Counted from the first letter of the stretch, positions 36,900 to 49,232 are shown. The stretch is DNA of 64,000 bases from Toxonevra muliebris (GCA_963691655.1 OY829328.1:13842704-13906703); one strand, 5' to 3'. Notes: generated from the sequence alone by a model not told the origin. Numbers and translations are program-made.

Positions 36900-37400
36900 A
36901 ACTATTTCTGCCATCACACTTTCCGTAGACAAAATTCGAAAACTCCTGTTCTGCAGTTATGTCGCTGGGCTGAATCTAACAGTTCAGTTCTCGATCTGCT
37001 CCTGCCTCTCTGTTCTTCTTCGCGCTCAGTCTGTGGGTAGCTAGCGCCTTCTTGATAAACGATTTTTTTTGCCCCTGTCTCTGCGTATAACACAATAGAG
37101 TCCATCATCATGGATAAAAGCTGCATTCTGCTAACACGTAACTGTCCAACATTAGATATTATGCGCAGAAGTGCGCATTGAATGACATCTTATTGTCGAT
37201 GAGCACTCCGAAGTAGCAGATGTGCAGTTGTGATATTATGGTGTGCTCTCCCACTGTCACTATCAGCTGTTCATTCTACTTTCTTGTGCTTAGGAGCACG
37301 AATTCCGAAAACAGAGACTTGCAGCCAATGGTTCATTCTGAACTACGTATAGTGAAAAGGTTGCAAAACTATTACACAACAAGGTTGGATTGTTTTTTTG
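36900..37400 (-). pseudogene. R1-clade LINE reverse transcriptase thumb fragment
   Basis: On the minus strand: EQLIVTVGEHTIISQ, then YFGVLIDNKMSFNAHF, then after frame changes ISNVGQLRVSRMQLLS and MMDSIVLYAE. This matches the region after the catalytic core of R1-type LINEs (VG...I.YLGV.ID.kMsF..H, then LL..M.SILLYGA). The stretch is more GC-rich than its flanks. Stops and frameshifts make it non-functional; upstream and downstream parts are missing. Confidence 0.75.
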
Positions 37401-39039
37401 TCTTTTGAAATATTTATGTACAAAAATAATTTTATTTTCTCCTCAATTTTGTTTTTAATTTTTTGTTGCGTATTGTTCATAACATATTATTAATTTGGCT
37501 ATTTGCCCAAAAATGTTCACTCTATTTAATATCTATATGTTTTTGCTTTGCTCAAAATTAGAATTTCTTTTAAAGAAAAAAATAACTTTTGTAAAAGTCT
37601 TTTAAAGTATTTAAATTCATTGTATAAATTTGTGTTGGCAAATTTTGATATTTCGATATGTTTTTCGCATGCATTTTATTGATTTTACCTACGAAAAATT
37701 TCACATTTATTAGCAAAAACGAAAACAACACAAAATATTTTATTTAACAAAATATTATTTCTGGCAAAAATATTGGAATTAGGTATATAATTTTTGCAAT
37801 AAGTAGGCGTATATGCAAATATCACAGATACACAGTTGGGAGTTTTAGTGTGTGTAATTAAATTAACGAAATATTTCTTCACTGTTATTTATTTTGTTAT
37901 TATCATTTTATTGAGGAAAGAATCTGAGGGGGGAAAAAAGCAAAACAGCACATCTCAAGCTATGTTGATACATAAAACCTGGCATACTAAACCATCGGAA
38001 AATGATTTTTTGATCTAGAATATTTATGTTCAAAATTATGAATTTCGGTTTTATCTTTCGAAAGCAGTTTTCATTTTAATTTTATTTTGAATCCCCAATT
38101 CAATCACAAATAATTTTACATGTATCTGCATCAATTGTAATAAGAAATTTTGTACTCATGAAATGTTGATTAATGTCAATGAAAGTTTATTGAAAATTCA
38201 AACACGCACATTTTGTTTTACCATATTATTTGATATAATTTTCAAAAATATCAACAATCAATCACAAACACTATACTAAATAGTTATACATTATTACAGT
38301 AGATTCTCCATGACTATAACAAAATATTTTACACTTTGTAAAGGGTTTTAGAGGAAAAGTGTTGTATGTGAAATTGATTTTTGATAGTATATAAGTAAGC
38401 AATAGTGGAATGTGTAAGTTTTTATGTAGAAATGTCACTCAATCAATTTATCGCACTGACGTTTGAAATACTCGTACGGAACTGAAATGTTATTTAAAAT
38501 AATGTCACTCAAAAATAAAACAAAAATATTTCACATTCAGTTATAAGTTACAGTTTGTTACTCAGTTCAGTTGTTGATTACTACTATGCATCAGTTTAAG
38601 ACTTTCTGACATATGCAACTATGCATTCATATTATATATATTTAAATAGATTTTTTGTTTATGATTGCATCTGCATTGAGGTACTTGGAATATAACGTAA
38701 CAGGAAATTTAATATGCGTGACACTGTAGTTTCATTTTATTTATTTGTGGATGCGTTATGTAATGATGTGTTTATAAATAAATGTAGTTTAAAACAATTA
38801 TAGTATTAAATTGCAATAAATTCCTTTTCTTTAATTCATTCTCAATTTTATTTGAAGAAAACAGATCTGTGAAAATTCCATTATCGATACAGAAAAAGTT
38901 TTAGAATTGTATTATTCTTTTTTGACATCAAAGATAATTACAGAACTTGCAAAAATATCAAGAATAACTAATGTGCACACATATGCATTTTTCAATTTAT
39001 TTAGTTACTCATAACTGCGTTCACTCACAATAGCATATC
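37401..39039. other. AT-rich non-coding DNA
   Basis: No gene or element supported. Confidence 0.5.
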
Positions 39040-39540
39040 CTGGCAACCGAGTTGACTCAAAATCGCGTTGCATTTGCATCAATAGCATTTCATACAAAAA
39101 AAAATGGAGACTTTTTTGACCTTATTTTAATTTACTACTTAAGTTTCTATTTATTTTGGGGTTTTGACATAGAAAAGACAAAATTTCAGACTAATGTATA
39201 AAAAAAAACGCGTTGCAAAGAATACCTAGCAAAAAAAAAATTAAATTTTTATTTTATATCTAACTTTTTGATATAATGGTTAACTGAATATCAAATTGTG
39301 ACTTCGTATTCTTGCCACGGATCAACTAAACATTAAAAAAAAAGAAATTTTAAGTATTCCATTTTTCCACTTTTTTGTATTTTTTACCACACTGTGCTGC
39401 GTAGTCTGAAAATCGTAAAATCGCATTGCACGAAAAACGCGTTAACTGAAAGTCGCGTAGTTTCACAATCATTTTCACTCAAACTGTCGCGTTACTTTAA
39501 AATCGCGTTGTCTTAAAATTGCATCGTACGACTTGAAGAG
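39040..39540. repeat. cluster of AAAATCGCGTTG-type words
   Basis: The words AAAATCGCGTTGC (about 39059), AAAATCGCATTGC, AACGCGTTAACTG, AAAGTCGCGTAG, TGTCGCGTTACT and AAAATCGCGTTGTC (39417-39515) recur in the same orientation. They may be subterminal repeats of a decayed DNA transposon. No paired inverted end was found. Confidence 0.4.
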
Positions 39541-39879
39541 AGTACAAAAAAGTGATGAACCAAATTCATCGAAACATCACATTATTTTTAAATGAAAACA
39601 TTTTGCAATGGCAATTATCTTCTCCATATATAGATAACACGAGTTGATATGATGAAAACCTAGGCTGACAACAATATTTTTAAAAAATATATAACTTTTT
39701 TATTAATTTTAATCTATTATACAATTTTGTTTATATTTCGGTCATCTTTTTTTAAAACAGTATTAAATTTCAATGGAAATATCTACAAAAGTAAGCACGA
39801 CTTCTATAAAATTTGTGACATAATTAATAAACAGACAGAATTAGGTACTTTTTTATGTTTTTTTATGGTGGGTTCGTTT

Positions 39880-40060
39880 TCTCTAAAAGAGAACCGAACC
39901 CGTGGAAGCACATGTTTCACTAAGCTACCGAAGTAGCTTTATTTTTTATTTTTTTTATTATCATCTCAATATTAATTATATCAATTATACACCGTTTGGG
40001 AATTGAACCCGAGGCAGCTGGGAATTCAGTCTAGCGAGGTGGCTTAATGGTGGTGGTGGT
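39880..40060 (-). repeat. two tandem tRNA-like units (SINE-type)
   Basis: Reading the minus strand from about 40050, one unit has AAGCCACCTCGCTAGACTG and a B-box-like GGGTTCAATTCC. About 60 bp further a second has AAGCTACTTCGGTAGCTTAG (A-box-like TAGCTTAGTGA) and GGGTTCGGTTC. The two align with each other. They look like a tRNA-derived SINE in two copies or a dimer. Neither folds into a full tRNA by eye. Confidence 0.45.
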
Positions 40061-41328
40061 GATTTTGAAGATAAAGAAAAGAGAATAATTTACTTCAAAA
40101 GAGTGCGGATGATAACTCTGAGCTTATATGAAAAATTCAAAATTAAAAGACTAATTAAAAGAAACTCTCATTTTATGTTAGTTAAAATAATTAATTATTG
40201 CAATGAATATGAACAAAAAGTTTAGTTACCGCATAATTGTATAATTAATTTAATCGAATATCTCATCATGTGCTCTCTTTCCTTCGTGGAAAAGTTGCTA
40301 ACATTTTATGTATTGCTAGTAATTTATATTATCAGATTTTCTATGAAAGTAAACAAAAGCTTCATAATACCTGCAAATTCTTAGAAAGAATGTGACACCA
40401 TTGTATGTAGATATCAAGGCCGTATTTAGGTAGGAGGTTTGGGGGTTCTGTAGTTCTGCGAAATGTGGAGATTTTCTTTTAATTTTCGATATTAATTACC
40501 AGTGACTAGTGCAAGGTAATTAATATCGAAATAGATTTCAATATGTTTTCTTTGTTATAAGCCAGAAATATAAAAATTTCAATGTTGAAAATTTAATTAC
40601 ACTACACGACAAAGTTGTCGTCGTTATTTACATGGGGTTTTGCTTTGAATTCGAAAAAAGGCAGTGCTACTGAGCAATCATGCATTACTGGTTTCTCAAG
40701 GTTAGTAAATATTTTTGATTTAAAATTAATAAAAAATGGGTTTTTGTAAATTTTGATTTATTTGAAATGTAATAAGAAGCTAAGTTTTGTGCAGTATATT
40801 TGGAGTTTTATCGCTTCCAGATGGCTCGTTAGAAACGATTATATTTATAAAAGAGTATAAAGATAGGTAATATTGAAGTGGGAAGATAGGGAGGCATGTA
40901 GTTTTCATAACATTATCTTCTCTATTTTAAATTGAATTTTAAAAATGGGAATGGAAAATTCAATTCATGCATCTGTCCTCTCTTCTCTCTTTTATAACTG
41001 ATCGTAAATTTATCACGTCGCAACAACTGGTGCTGAAAAAATGCCAAACAATATTATTAAAAATTTAGCACTTTATTGGTTTTCAAAGAAGTCTAAATTT
41101 ACTATTAATTTTTTTTGTTTAACTAGGACAAAAATATCAAATAAAGGAAGTTCTTAACTGTACTAATCAAGAAACTGGGGTTTCAAAAAATTAAAAAGTA
41201 AAAAAAAAAAAAAATTATTTGAAAAAAATACAAACCTGTTGTTGGAGTTTTAGAGACTTTGCGATCGAAAATAAATCATATTAAATTAAAAAAGGAAAAA
41301 TGCTTTTTTTGTTAATCTGACGACGATC
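40061..41328. other. AT-rich non-coding DNA
   Basis: Apart from the 40484 hairpin, no feature supported. Confidence 0.45.
40484..40531. repeat. perfect 17-bp hairpin
   Basis: TTTCGATATTAATTACC (40484-40500) is exactly inverted at 40515-40531 with a 14-base loop. Could be the centre of a MITE or a random palindrome in AT-rich DNA; the flank GGCCGTATTTAGGTAGGAGG suggests a repeat. Confidence 0.6.
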
Positions 41329-41480
41329 TCAATATTCTAGTGGGTAGTGCACTAGGCTTTCACCCGGGAGTTTCGGGTTCGATTCCCGTGTTGGTCCAAC
41401 AATGTGGTATCATAATGGGCCGTTCAAGCTTAAGTGTGTGTCTAGACAGCCACTCCAACCTTAACTAATCTGGCGGATGA
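41329..41480 (+). mobile_element. tRNA-Glu-like SINE
   Basis: From about 41329 the plus strand reads TATTCTAGTGGGTAGTG (A-box-like), CTAGGCTTTCACCCGGG (an anticodon arm whose 7-base loop has TTC, the Glu anticodon) and CGGGTTCGATTCCCG (perfect T-arm and B box, 41375-41387), then TGTTGGTCCA. A tRNA-unrelated segment follows to about 41480. The anticodon stem has one mismatch and the acceptor stem does not pair well, so it is a tRNA-derived SINE or pseudogene, not a working tRNA gene. Confidence 0.6.
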
Positions 41481-44165
41481 ATAAGCTATTTAAAAAAAAT
41501 TTATTTGTGAAAAACTAAAGGTTGTTGAATTCGAATTGAATTGTACGTTTTTAATAGATGTAGATCATTGGAAATTTATTGAATCCGTCAATTTATTTAA
41601 TGTGTTTGCCAATTTCAGCTCAAACGGTTGAACTACTCTTGACGGCACAATCTTCTGATGTTTGGTAAGGCCCATCAAAAATTACAAATTTATTATGGAC
41701 AGGTTAAGATAAAATATTTACGAAAAACATTTTTATCAATGCTTACTACAGATAAAAACGTTGATATTTTGCCTTGCTGTGTTTATGGATATGTTCCACC
41801 ACGATCCACAAATTCTGCTTACTGCTTGGTAGCTATACAATGGTAATGATATCTATTGTCTTTTATATCCTTAAAAAAAAAAATAAATAAACAAAACTTT
41901 TGCTTTAACTTGATTACAATTTTAAATAAAAACTTAATGAAACTTAAACTTACCTTAAATATGTAAAACTTTCCCAAGCTTTTTTCATTTGATCAAACTA
42001 TTTTTGGATAGGTACTGCAAAAATACTATATAATTTACAACAAAAATAAAAACGGAAACATATTCACATATATTTATACATATAAAAGTAAAACTGAATG
42101 AAATAATCAAACAACAAAAAGTAAGACGCAAAAAGTTTTATTATGCAAAAAATACATATATATGTATGTATGTATGTGTCTATATACACACATATATGAG
42201 TTTGTAAAAAATATATGCACAATAAAAAGTAAACAGCGCGCAGGCGGAAACAATTATCACCTTCATTCAGTTTCACAACCCGCCGTCGTACTTATGTATC
42301 CTTGACAAGGACGACTCGCTGAAATATTAGCCTTAAGATTAAATAAAAATCTTTAGGAAATTCTGCTCTTTCCATTATTTTGTGAAGAGGAAGAAGAAAT
42401 AAATGAAAGTGTCAAGACATAAAAGTGCAAAATAAATATGTAATACAAAATTAATAAAGCAAATAATGTGTAAATGTATGTGTTTTTGTATGTATTTATG
42501 CACTTTTGGGGGATATGAAAATAGAAAGCAATCAGCTATTGCCTTGAAAATATGCTAAAGAAGAAAAAATTAAAGAGTATTTTATTGCGTTCTAAAAAAA
42601 ATTAAATATATCAAAGGGAATAAATGTTAAGTACAAGTGCACTTGAAGTAATATTTTTATGGCAACATTCCAACTGGAAATATTGTCAAACTGTTACAAG
42701 TGCATATGATTGACATACATACATTACGAAAGCTGAAACCTTAAATGCCTTTCCTAATATTAAGATAGAATAAACTGGTGGTCAAATAGGTCTGTTAAAG
42801 TCAAAGTTATAAGAATCGTTAAAAGGTAATGCTATTGCAATCTGGATTTACGTATTTGTATTTTTGTGCCCCAAAAAATAGGCTTTTAACTTTAGAACTA
42901 AACCCTTAACGTTTAACCTTCACATATCAAAATCTTTTACTTACACATTCTGCTGAATGAAATATTGGTGTGATGAAATAAGTTTTAGTTTAACGTTCGC
43001 ACATCTAATAAAAATTGTCAATAAACTAATTTGTCTGTTCCAAAATGACGCCATCGATACGCATTGGCAACCGTTTTGCATAGTGGCGGTTCATTACGAT
43101 CCAGTATGGATCGCAAACCAAATAAATAATTCACATTACTCATGAGAAGCACGTTACCTTGGTTGCGATTGGTCTTCGCTGTTATTATTTCCAATTGGGA
43201 TGTAAAGCACATACACACACACTTAAGCACGCTCACACATAGTCATCTATATATAATGAAATCTACCACCACAAAGTGTCCTTCAATCATATAAAAGGAT
43301 GCCGAATTTCCTCTTAAAAAAGCTACAAAATTACAGAGAAACAACAGCAGGTGCATATATAAGTATGTATGTATGTGTATGATGAAGGAAGTAAGCAAAA
43401 GAGAACAATAGAGAGAAAGAGAGAACATAAAACAGAACGAGCATGAGCAAATTCAATTTGAAATTCGTGAATGGCGCCAAAAATTATTTGCAAAGAAATT
43501 TTTTGAACGCAGCCGTGAAATTATCGATTTTTCGTTTCACTATAAGAAAAATACTTTTTCTTGAGGTAGGGTATGAGGATGAGTAAAATTGTGATAAATA
43601 TTTTATTGTACAGCATATTATGTGAGCGCCGTCAAAGAAATGCTATGCGTAGTAAAATAAAGCCCCACATAAAAATATAAAAACAAAATACAATTTGACT
43701 CCTACACAGTATCTACCAATATATGTACATATACACATAAATACGTGACAAAAAGCATGAATTTATAGGTATAAGTTTGTAAGTACCTACTCGTAGATAT
43801 CCTTTTGTCTATGCCACATGGAATTTATGCGTAGTTAAAGCATTAATGTAAACATATAAATTTGTATCTCAGAGAGTAGTTAACATTTTTTGCACATGAA
43901 AACCCGAGCGGGTGCTAGTTGGAATTAAATACATACATATGCACATCGATAGATTATAAGATGTTTGCTTAAGTGTACGTTTAAATTTGATGATATTTTA
44001 TCAGGAAATGACGTCGCAATAGGAAATTTAAGAAAGTTTTGAACAAAGTAGCAAAAACAAGTAAAATATGTCGGTGGGTGGGAACCTGTTAGGATAAATT
44101 TATTATTTGACTTTATAATAATAATGTAAAGTTAGTATTTCTCATATAACTTTTATAATGCATAC
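41481..44165. other. AT-rich non-coding DNA with TATG microsatellites
   Basis: TATGTATGTATGTATG tracts lie near 42163-42178 and 43362-43378. No gene supported. Confidence 0.5.
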
Positions 44166-44421
44166 ATATCGATACCTCAGTTCCAAAGTGTAACAAGCCA
44201 GAAATAAGTACTTACGAGATAAATAGAAATTTAAATGACTAGTGATACTTTTACCAATATATTTTTTAACCGTTTATGATAAAATATAGGGTGTAACAAC
44301 TGAACTACATTGAGTTATCGGCCTGCTATTCTTTGGAAATGGGGCGAAATCGTCCCGAGAATAGTTTCTCTTTTGTTTGTTACACTTGATTTGTTACACT
44401 TTGGAACTGAGGTATTGATAT
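44166..44421. mobile_element. short TIR element with 31-bp ends
   Basis: Bases 44166-44196 and 44391-44421 are inverted copies with one mismatch; the core is ACCTCAGTTCCAAAGTGTAA. If the element proper starts at CCTCAG, its flanks TATCGATA (44167-44174) and TATTGATA (44413-44420) would be an 8-bp duplication with one change, as in hAT elements. Alternatively the target is TA. Non-coding interior of about 195 bp. Confidence 0.75.
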
Positions 44422-45036
44422 AAATATTGTTTATTTTAAATTTTACTCTTAATTCCCAGGTTTTTTTTTTTAAGCTATAACTGTAAATAAATACACGAAA
44501 GCAATAGCCTTGGCATAAATAAAGTCCAATTGCCCGATGTGTAAGGATACCGAATGAAAGAGAAAAGACACACGCCACACACATTGTGAGAGATTAAACA
44601 AGAGAAAGAGATTTCAAAAACTTAAAGAGTTTAAAGTCGCAAAATTTATGTATTTGCACGTGAGAGTATGACGTGTGACTTTAGCACGAATACTCGAAAG
44701 AGAGAGTGTTTAAGAATTCCAAATTTAATTAAACCCTCATATAAAAGTAAATACTTTTCTATATTTGCATATAAATATATATGACAAAATAATTTCATCA
44801 TCAGACACAGTGCATTATGTCATTGAAAAATACGAAAGTTAGGAAAACAAAGAAACAAATGATGTAAAATGAGTGCCATACCACTATACTCAGTGGTTTC
44901 CTTTTATTCTTGCAAAACTATTATTTATAGTTTTTATTTAAATGCGATTAAAAATATAATTCTGTTTTCTTATTTTACTTTAGTGGTATCGGTATTGAAA
45001 TATTTAACGCTGAATAAATAAATACTTATATAGAGA
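44422..45036. other. AT-rich non-coding DNA
   Basis: No feature supported. Confidence 0.45.
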
Positions 45037-45562
45037 AGTGTCGTCATAGTCGGGGCGATGTCAGGATCGGGACAGTGTCGTTTTCTTCATTATATCTCAC
45101 TGGCGTTCGTTAAGTTAATAAACAATATTGTTTGTCATGATGAAAGCAAACTTTTCATGTCATTTCGAGTTCAGAGCCTGAAGTGTATATAAGTGTTACG
45201 TGACCGCGTGTTAAAAGAAGAAGTAAAAAAAAGTGGATTGATTTTTATTTCGATTTCAGGTTTCTTTTTCCAGTTTTTAAGTGCAATTTTTCCTTTTCTT
45301 TGATTTCCATATTATTTCCAATCTAATTCCTTCATTTCTTATTGATTTTTTAAGGTGCTCCGACCCTGACGGCAGTGTTCTGACCCTGATTACAATTTTA
45401 GTTTTTTGTAAATGTCCATAACTCCTTGAACTATTAATCCAATTAAATTTTAATGTTCAGCAAAAACATTGCAATTTGTGAGATCTACAATATTAATATA
45501 AATTCAGCATTCAACGGAAGTTATGAGCAAAAGTCAAAACATGCTCCAACCCTGACGACACT
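45037..45562. mobile_element. TIR element with AGTGTCGTCA ends
   Basis: AGTGTCGTCA at 45037-45046 is exactly inverted at 45553-45562, and similarity continues inward (..AGTCGGGGCGATG versus ..GGGTTGGAGCATG). Inner copies of GACCCTGACG/GTCAGGATCGGG occur at about 45069 and 45361. Non-coding; probably a MITE. Target duplication not clear. Confidence 0.6.
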
Positions 45563-45949
45563 GACCTACATATATGTATATATATATTTATGACTGTAAT
45601 CACTTTTCTATATAACTACTTTCTTCAAAAAAAAAAAAATAATAACTAAATGAAAATTCCACAGTAACGGTAAATTAACTTTCCGCATAGTCACTTAGTG
45701 AATCTGAAATAAAACTCGTAAAATGAGTGCTGTGTAGGCTTTTCAATAGTAATGTTCAGCAAAAAATTATTGGAAATGATAAATGGTTCCTATAAAAAAA
45801 AAACGTAAGTTTCGTCACAAATAGCTTTAAATGTCCTTATGATAGACCAGTAAAACATTTTAGAGATGGATTTCACACTTAAAGTGTTGCTGTGCCTTCA
45901 ATGGGATTGCTGCTGAAAACATTGGAACAAAAATGACTTTGTCTATTCA

Positions 45950-46240
45950 AATAGAGCGGAATTTTATTCCACCATCGCATCGTACAGCAAAATTTTTTCC
46001 TCTCCAGTTGCAAGAATTTGAGTTGAATAAAATTATCCATAAGATTTATTCACCGAATGTACCACCTTCTGATTTTCATTTGTTTTGAAGTCTAATTTTT
46101 CATTCTCGAGACGATTTTCAGTGAGGAAACTTGAAAACTTTTTCGCATCCCAGCACAACAGATTTTTCCAAGAACAAAATTAAAAAACTACCGGATAGAT
46201 GTCAAGAAGGCATAAACAACGGGGGAAGCTGACGTGTGAG
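45950..46240 (+). pseudogene. mariner transposase fragment
   Basis: A continuous frame starting about 45943 includes PSHRTAKFFPLQLQEF and YSPNVPPSDFHLF, then a stop (TGA at 46086-46088). After frame changes it goes on to RKLENFFASQHNRFF and KLPDRCQEGINN. This is the order of a DD34D mariner C-terminus (YSPDLAPSDYHLF ... FF.SK...FY..GI..LP.RWQ..I). The third catalytic Asp is Asn (SPN). It abuts a Tc1 fragment on the opposite strand. Confidence 0.7.
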
Positions 46241-46560
46241 AGAAAAACATTTTTTGGCGTTATTTTTAATATTTTGTCTAGTTGCCATTATTGTCAATAA
46301 TTGCTTGGCATCTCCTGGTGCAATTTTTTGGCTCAACTGTTCGGCACACTCCACAGGAAATACTCTCGATATACGCTTAAATGTTGCAATAAGCTGCTTT
46401 TTTGAAATTGAAATTTTTTTGCCTTGGAATTTTTGCTTCATTAAAGACCACACATTTTCTATAGGGTTCGCATCAAGACTATGGGGTGGTCAATCAAGCT
46501 TATGCATCCCATTTTCTTGCTTACATGTCGAAAAGAGATGAATGCAAATATGCAATCATT
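46241..46560 (-). pseudogene. Tc1-type transposase C-terminal fragment
   Basis: On the minus strand, DWPPHSLDANPIENVWSLMK carries the catalytic Glu (PIENVW) of Tc1 transposases, followed by KQLIATFKRISRVFPVECAEQL. A frameshift then leads to CQAIIDNNGN and TKY with a stop near 46266-46268, the standard Tc1 ending. Upstream, toward 46560, the second-Asp region is scrambled. Terminal repeats were not found. Confidence 0.75.
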
Positions 46561-47969
46561 ATTTCTAGGTCAATACAACTAATCACCAGACTTCATCAAA
46601 CCACATTTATATAGTTTGACCATGAATTCAGCATTAAGATTTTAGGTAAAGGCTATAATTTTTCCGAACCTTCTCTTTGAAAATGCACATGGACTTTTAA
46701 TGGGTGTGATTGTGATACGCTGATATCTTTTTTGGATAGGTGTTGTTGAGCTTTTCTAAGGCGAAGCGTCGATTGTGTTTAACTAAAAATGCAACTTCAA
46801 ATATGTCTTTAAATTTAGCGTTCATACGTGATTGGGGAAATTAAAACAACGCGAAATTGAGAATAATCGTAATATAAAAATTAACCCTTATACACATATG
46901 TGCTTAGTAGACAGAAAAAAAATATTTGAGTCTATTATAATATAAACTAATATTATATGACCATATTATATAATATCGAATTGTTCAATCTTTTCTTAAC
47001 AATTCAATTTTGTCTAGAGATGTATTTTTCAAATAAAAAAAATTAATGTCAATTTTAAACCAGTTTTATAAAAATTAACTAACAAACTACTACCTAACTA
47101 CATAGTATTACTTGATATTATCGTACGCATAGCCAGCAGGTCAATAAACTATTTACACAACAACAGTTTGAAATTGAAACTGTTGAGCTCGTAAATCACG
47201 TGGTCATTAGCATTTTATAATAAGTAATTAGTAATTGCACTTTAATGCAATTCTCGTTTTGAAACTTGCATGACAAACCTAGAAAATTACTATCAGAATA
47301 GTTAATTTGTTGGTAGCAGCAACAATCACAACAACAATAACCGACACCAAAAGTGTTAGTTAAATATGAATACAATGAATAACTAGATACATTTTTTATG
47401 GCCGTATAAATAAATGATTGCTTGAATTTTAATGAAATATACGCAGACACTCTGTTTCTATTTTTATAACATTTTTTATTTTGCTAATTTGCATTATTAA
47501 TTTCATTATTTCTTATTGATTATCTTGTAATTTATAATCGACTGGAATTATTGTTTTTATAGGTCAATAAGTATCGTGTTGAGCTTTTCAATTTGATTTA
47601 TCAGAACTGCATCAAATTCATACCTTAGTACAAAGCGACTTGCAAAAGTTCGGTTAGTCAGAGGTAATTTATTAGTTTTTGAAAATTCCAAAGTTGTTGA
47701 ACGATTTGTAATTATATTATATTTAATTCAAAATTTCAGAGAGGTCGGTAAGAATGTAGACGTACGTGCAATCTTCAACTGACGATACAATTAGAGTGTC
47801 ATGAATATTAGAAAATTATTTGTTATATACGGCAAGTGACGGTCAAAACATGGGGCTTGTTTCTTTTTCCTAAGTAATATTTCTTATGCAAATTTTGAAA
47901 ACGAAAAATATCCTATAAGCGTGCTAAGCGTGGTTTTATAGGTACGACCCAAGAACCAAACAGCAGCCC
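46561..47969. other. AT-rich non-coding DNA, perhaps more Tc1 debris
   Basis: 46600-46800 may contain further decayed Tc1 sequence on the minus strand but I cannot follow a frame. Beyond that nothing. Confidence 0.4.
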
Positions 47970-48770
47970 AAAGTATGGATAGTGATGATTCGTTACAAGT
48001 AAATACGAGTAAATACTCGATACTATTCATTCGATTCAAGTATTTTTTTTACTCGATGCCATACTATGAGTATTTTACTTGGTATCCAAAAAAATTAGTT
48101 AATATCGGATACTCGATACTTTTGAAAAACATTTACTTATAAAACAGAAATATTTCTATACAATATTTTAGGTTGTGAGTTGTATTGCAATATTTTACAG
48201 TAGTTAATAATATATTTCAAAATGATACTGCAGAATTATTCAATATGCATATTCAAAATATTTCAGTTCGTATTGCAATATTCCAATGTATGAAAATATT
48301 GCAGTACAATACTGAAGTTCTTGAAAATATTGCCGCCCATGTATGAAGAATATAATGTTGATTAAAACCTTTTCATTAAAATAAAATATTTTTAACAAGC
48401 TATAATATGTTGATTAGTTTTCCTGTTATTATAAAGATTCTAGCGATTTGTATCTAAACATAATAAATATCATATAAGATAACACTACTCAACAAATTGC
48501 TAATTTACGTCAAAGCTCATACGTCATTTCTATATGTTTCTCGTGTTTCCAGTGGAAATATCTCAAAAACATGATCGGCATCGTGATCAGAGAAATGATG
48601 TATGAGGTGTCTGATGCCAATTTCATGTTGAGTAGTGTAGCTTATCATTTTAAGCGAGTATTCGATTCAAGTACATACTCGATTATTATTTACGATATTT
48701 TCAGTGGCATCGATACTTTCATTCGATACAAATAAAGAGTAAAAATATTGATACTATGACGGTCTCGAAT
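47970..48770. repeat. ACTCGATAC-rich, partly self-complementary repeat
   Basis: Both margins (47980-48120 and 48655-48745) are rich in ACTCGATA, ATTCGATTCAAGTA and GGCATCGATAC words in both orientations. The middle is AT-rich with repeated CAATATTTT/AAAATATTG. It looks like a decayed foldback element, but no clean ends or duplication were found. Confidence 0.4.
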
Positions 48771-49232
48771 TAACACTAAGTATGGAGTCCAAAAGTTGCA
48801 ACTAGAGAAGATAAAAATTCAATTCGTGGGTAGGGTTAGAAAAGGGGATATGACATCTGCCATATAATCTGAAAATTCATTGTGATATCTGAGTGCAGTA
48901 CTGAGATTTGGTACAAGGACGCTGGTTAGCAATGTAATGGTTCTAAAAATTATGTGTAAATAATCTGAATTTTTTCATAATGGGATATTTCATAAGTTAT
49001 ACGGTACTGATATTTGGTATGGTAGACTTGATCTAGTGGGTATGACTTCCCGTGTAACCACGATTTTTAATACGCCATATTTCCCCACTGTATTGAGATT
49101 TGGTACATGGACGTTGGTTGACAATGTCATGGTACAGGAAAAAGGTAAGTGATTGACAAATGAAATGCTTTAAAAGGCATATTTTTATTTTTCTTTTATC
49201 TATTTATTAGAAAGTTTTGCTTTCTACTTATA
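48771..49232. other. non-coding DNA with a near-duplicate phrase
   Basis: TGAGATTTGGTACA[A/T]GGACG[C/T]TGGTTAGCAATG-like text occurs at about 48900 and again near 49091, a diverged local duplication. No gene supported. Confidence 0.4.

Noticed and set aside
36893..36900. TATCGATA as a promoter (DRE) element; also near 38882 and 44167
   Set aside because: A few copies are expected by chance in 64 kb of this composition and no gene starts nearby.
46236..46541. Plus-strand open frame with a hydrophobic start
   Set aside because: Antisense to the Tc1 transposase C-terminus, which has clear family motifs on the minus strand.
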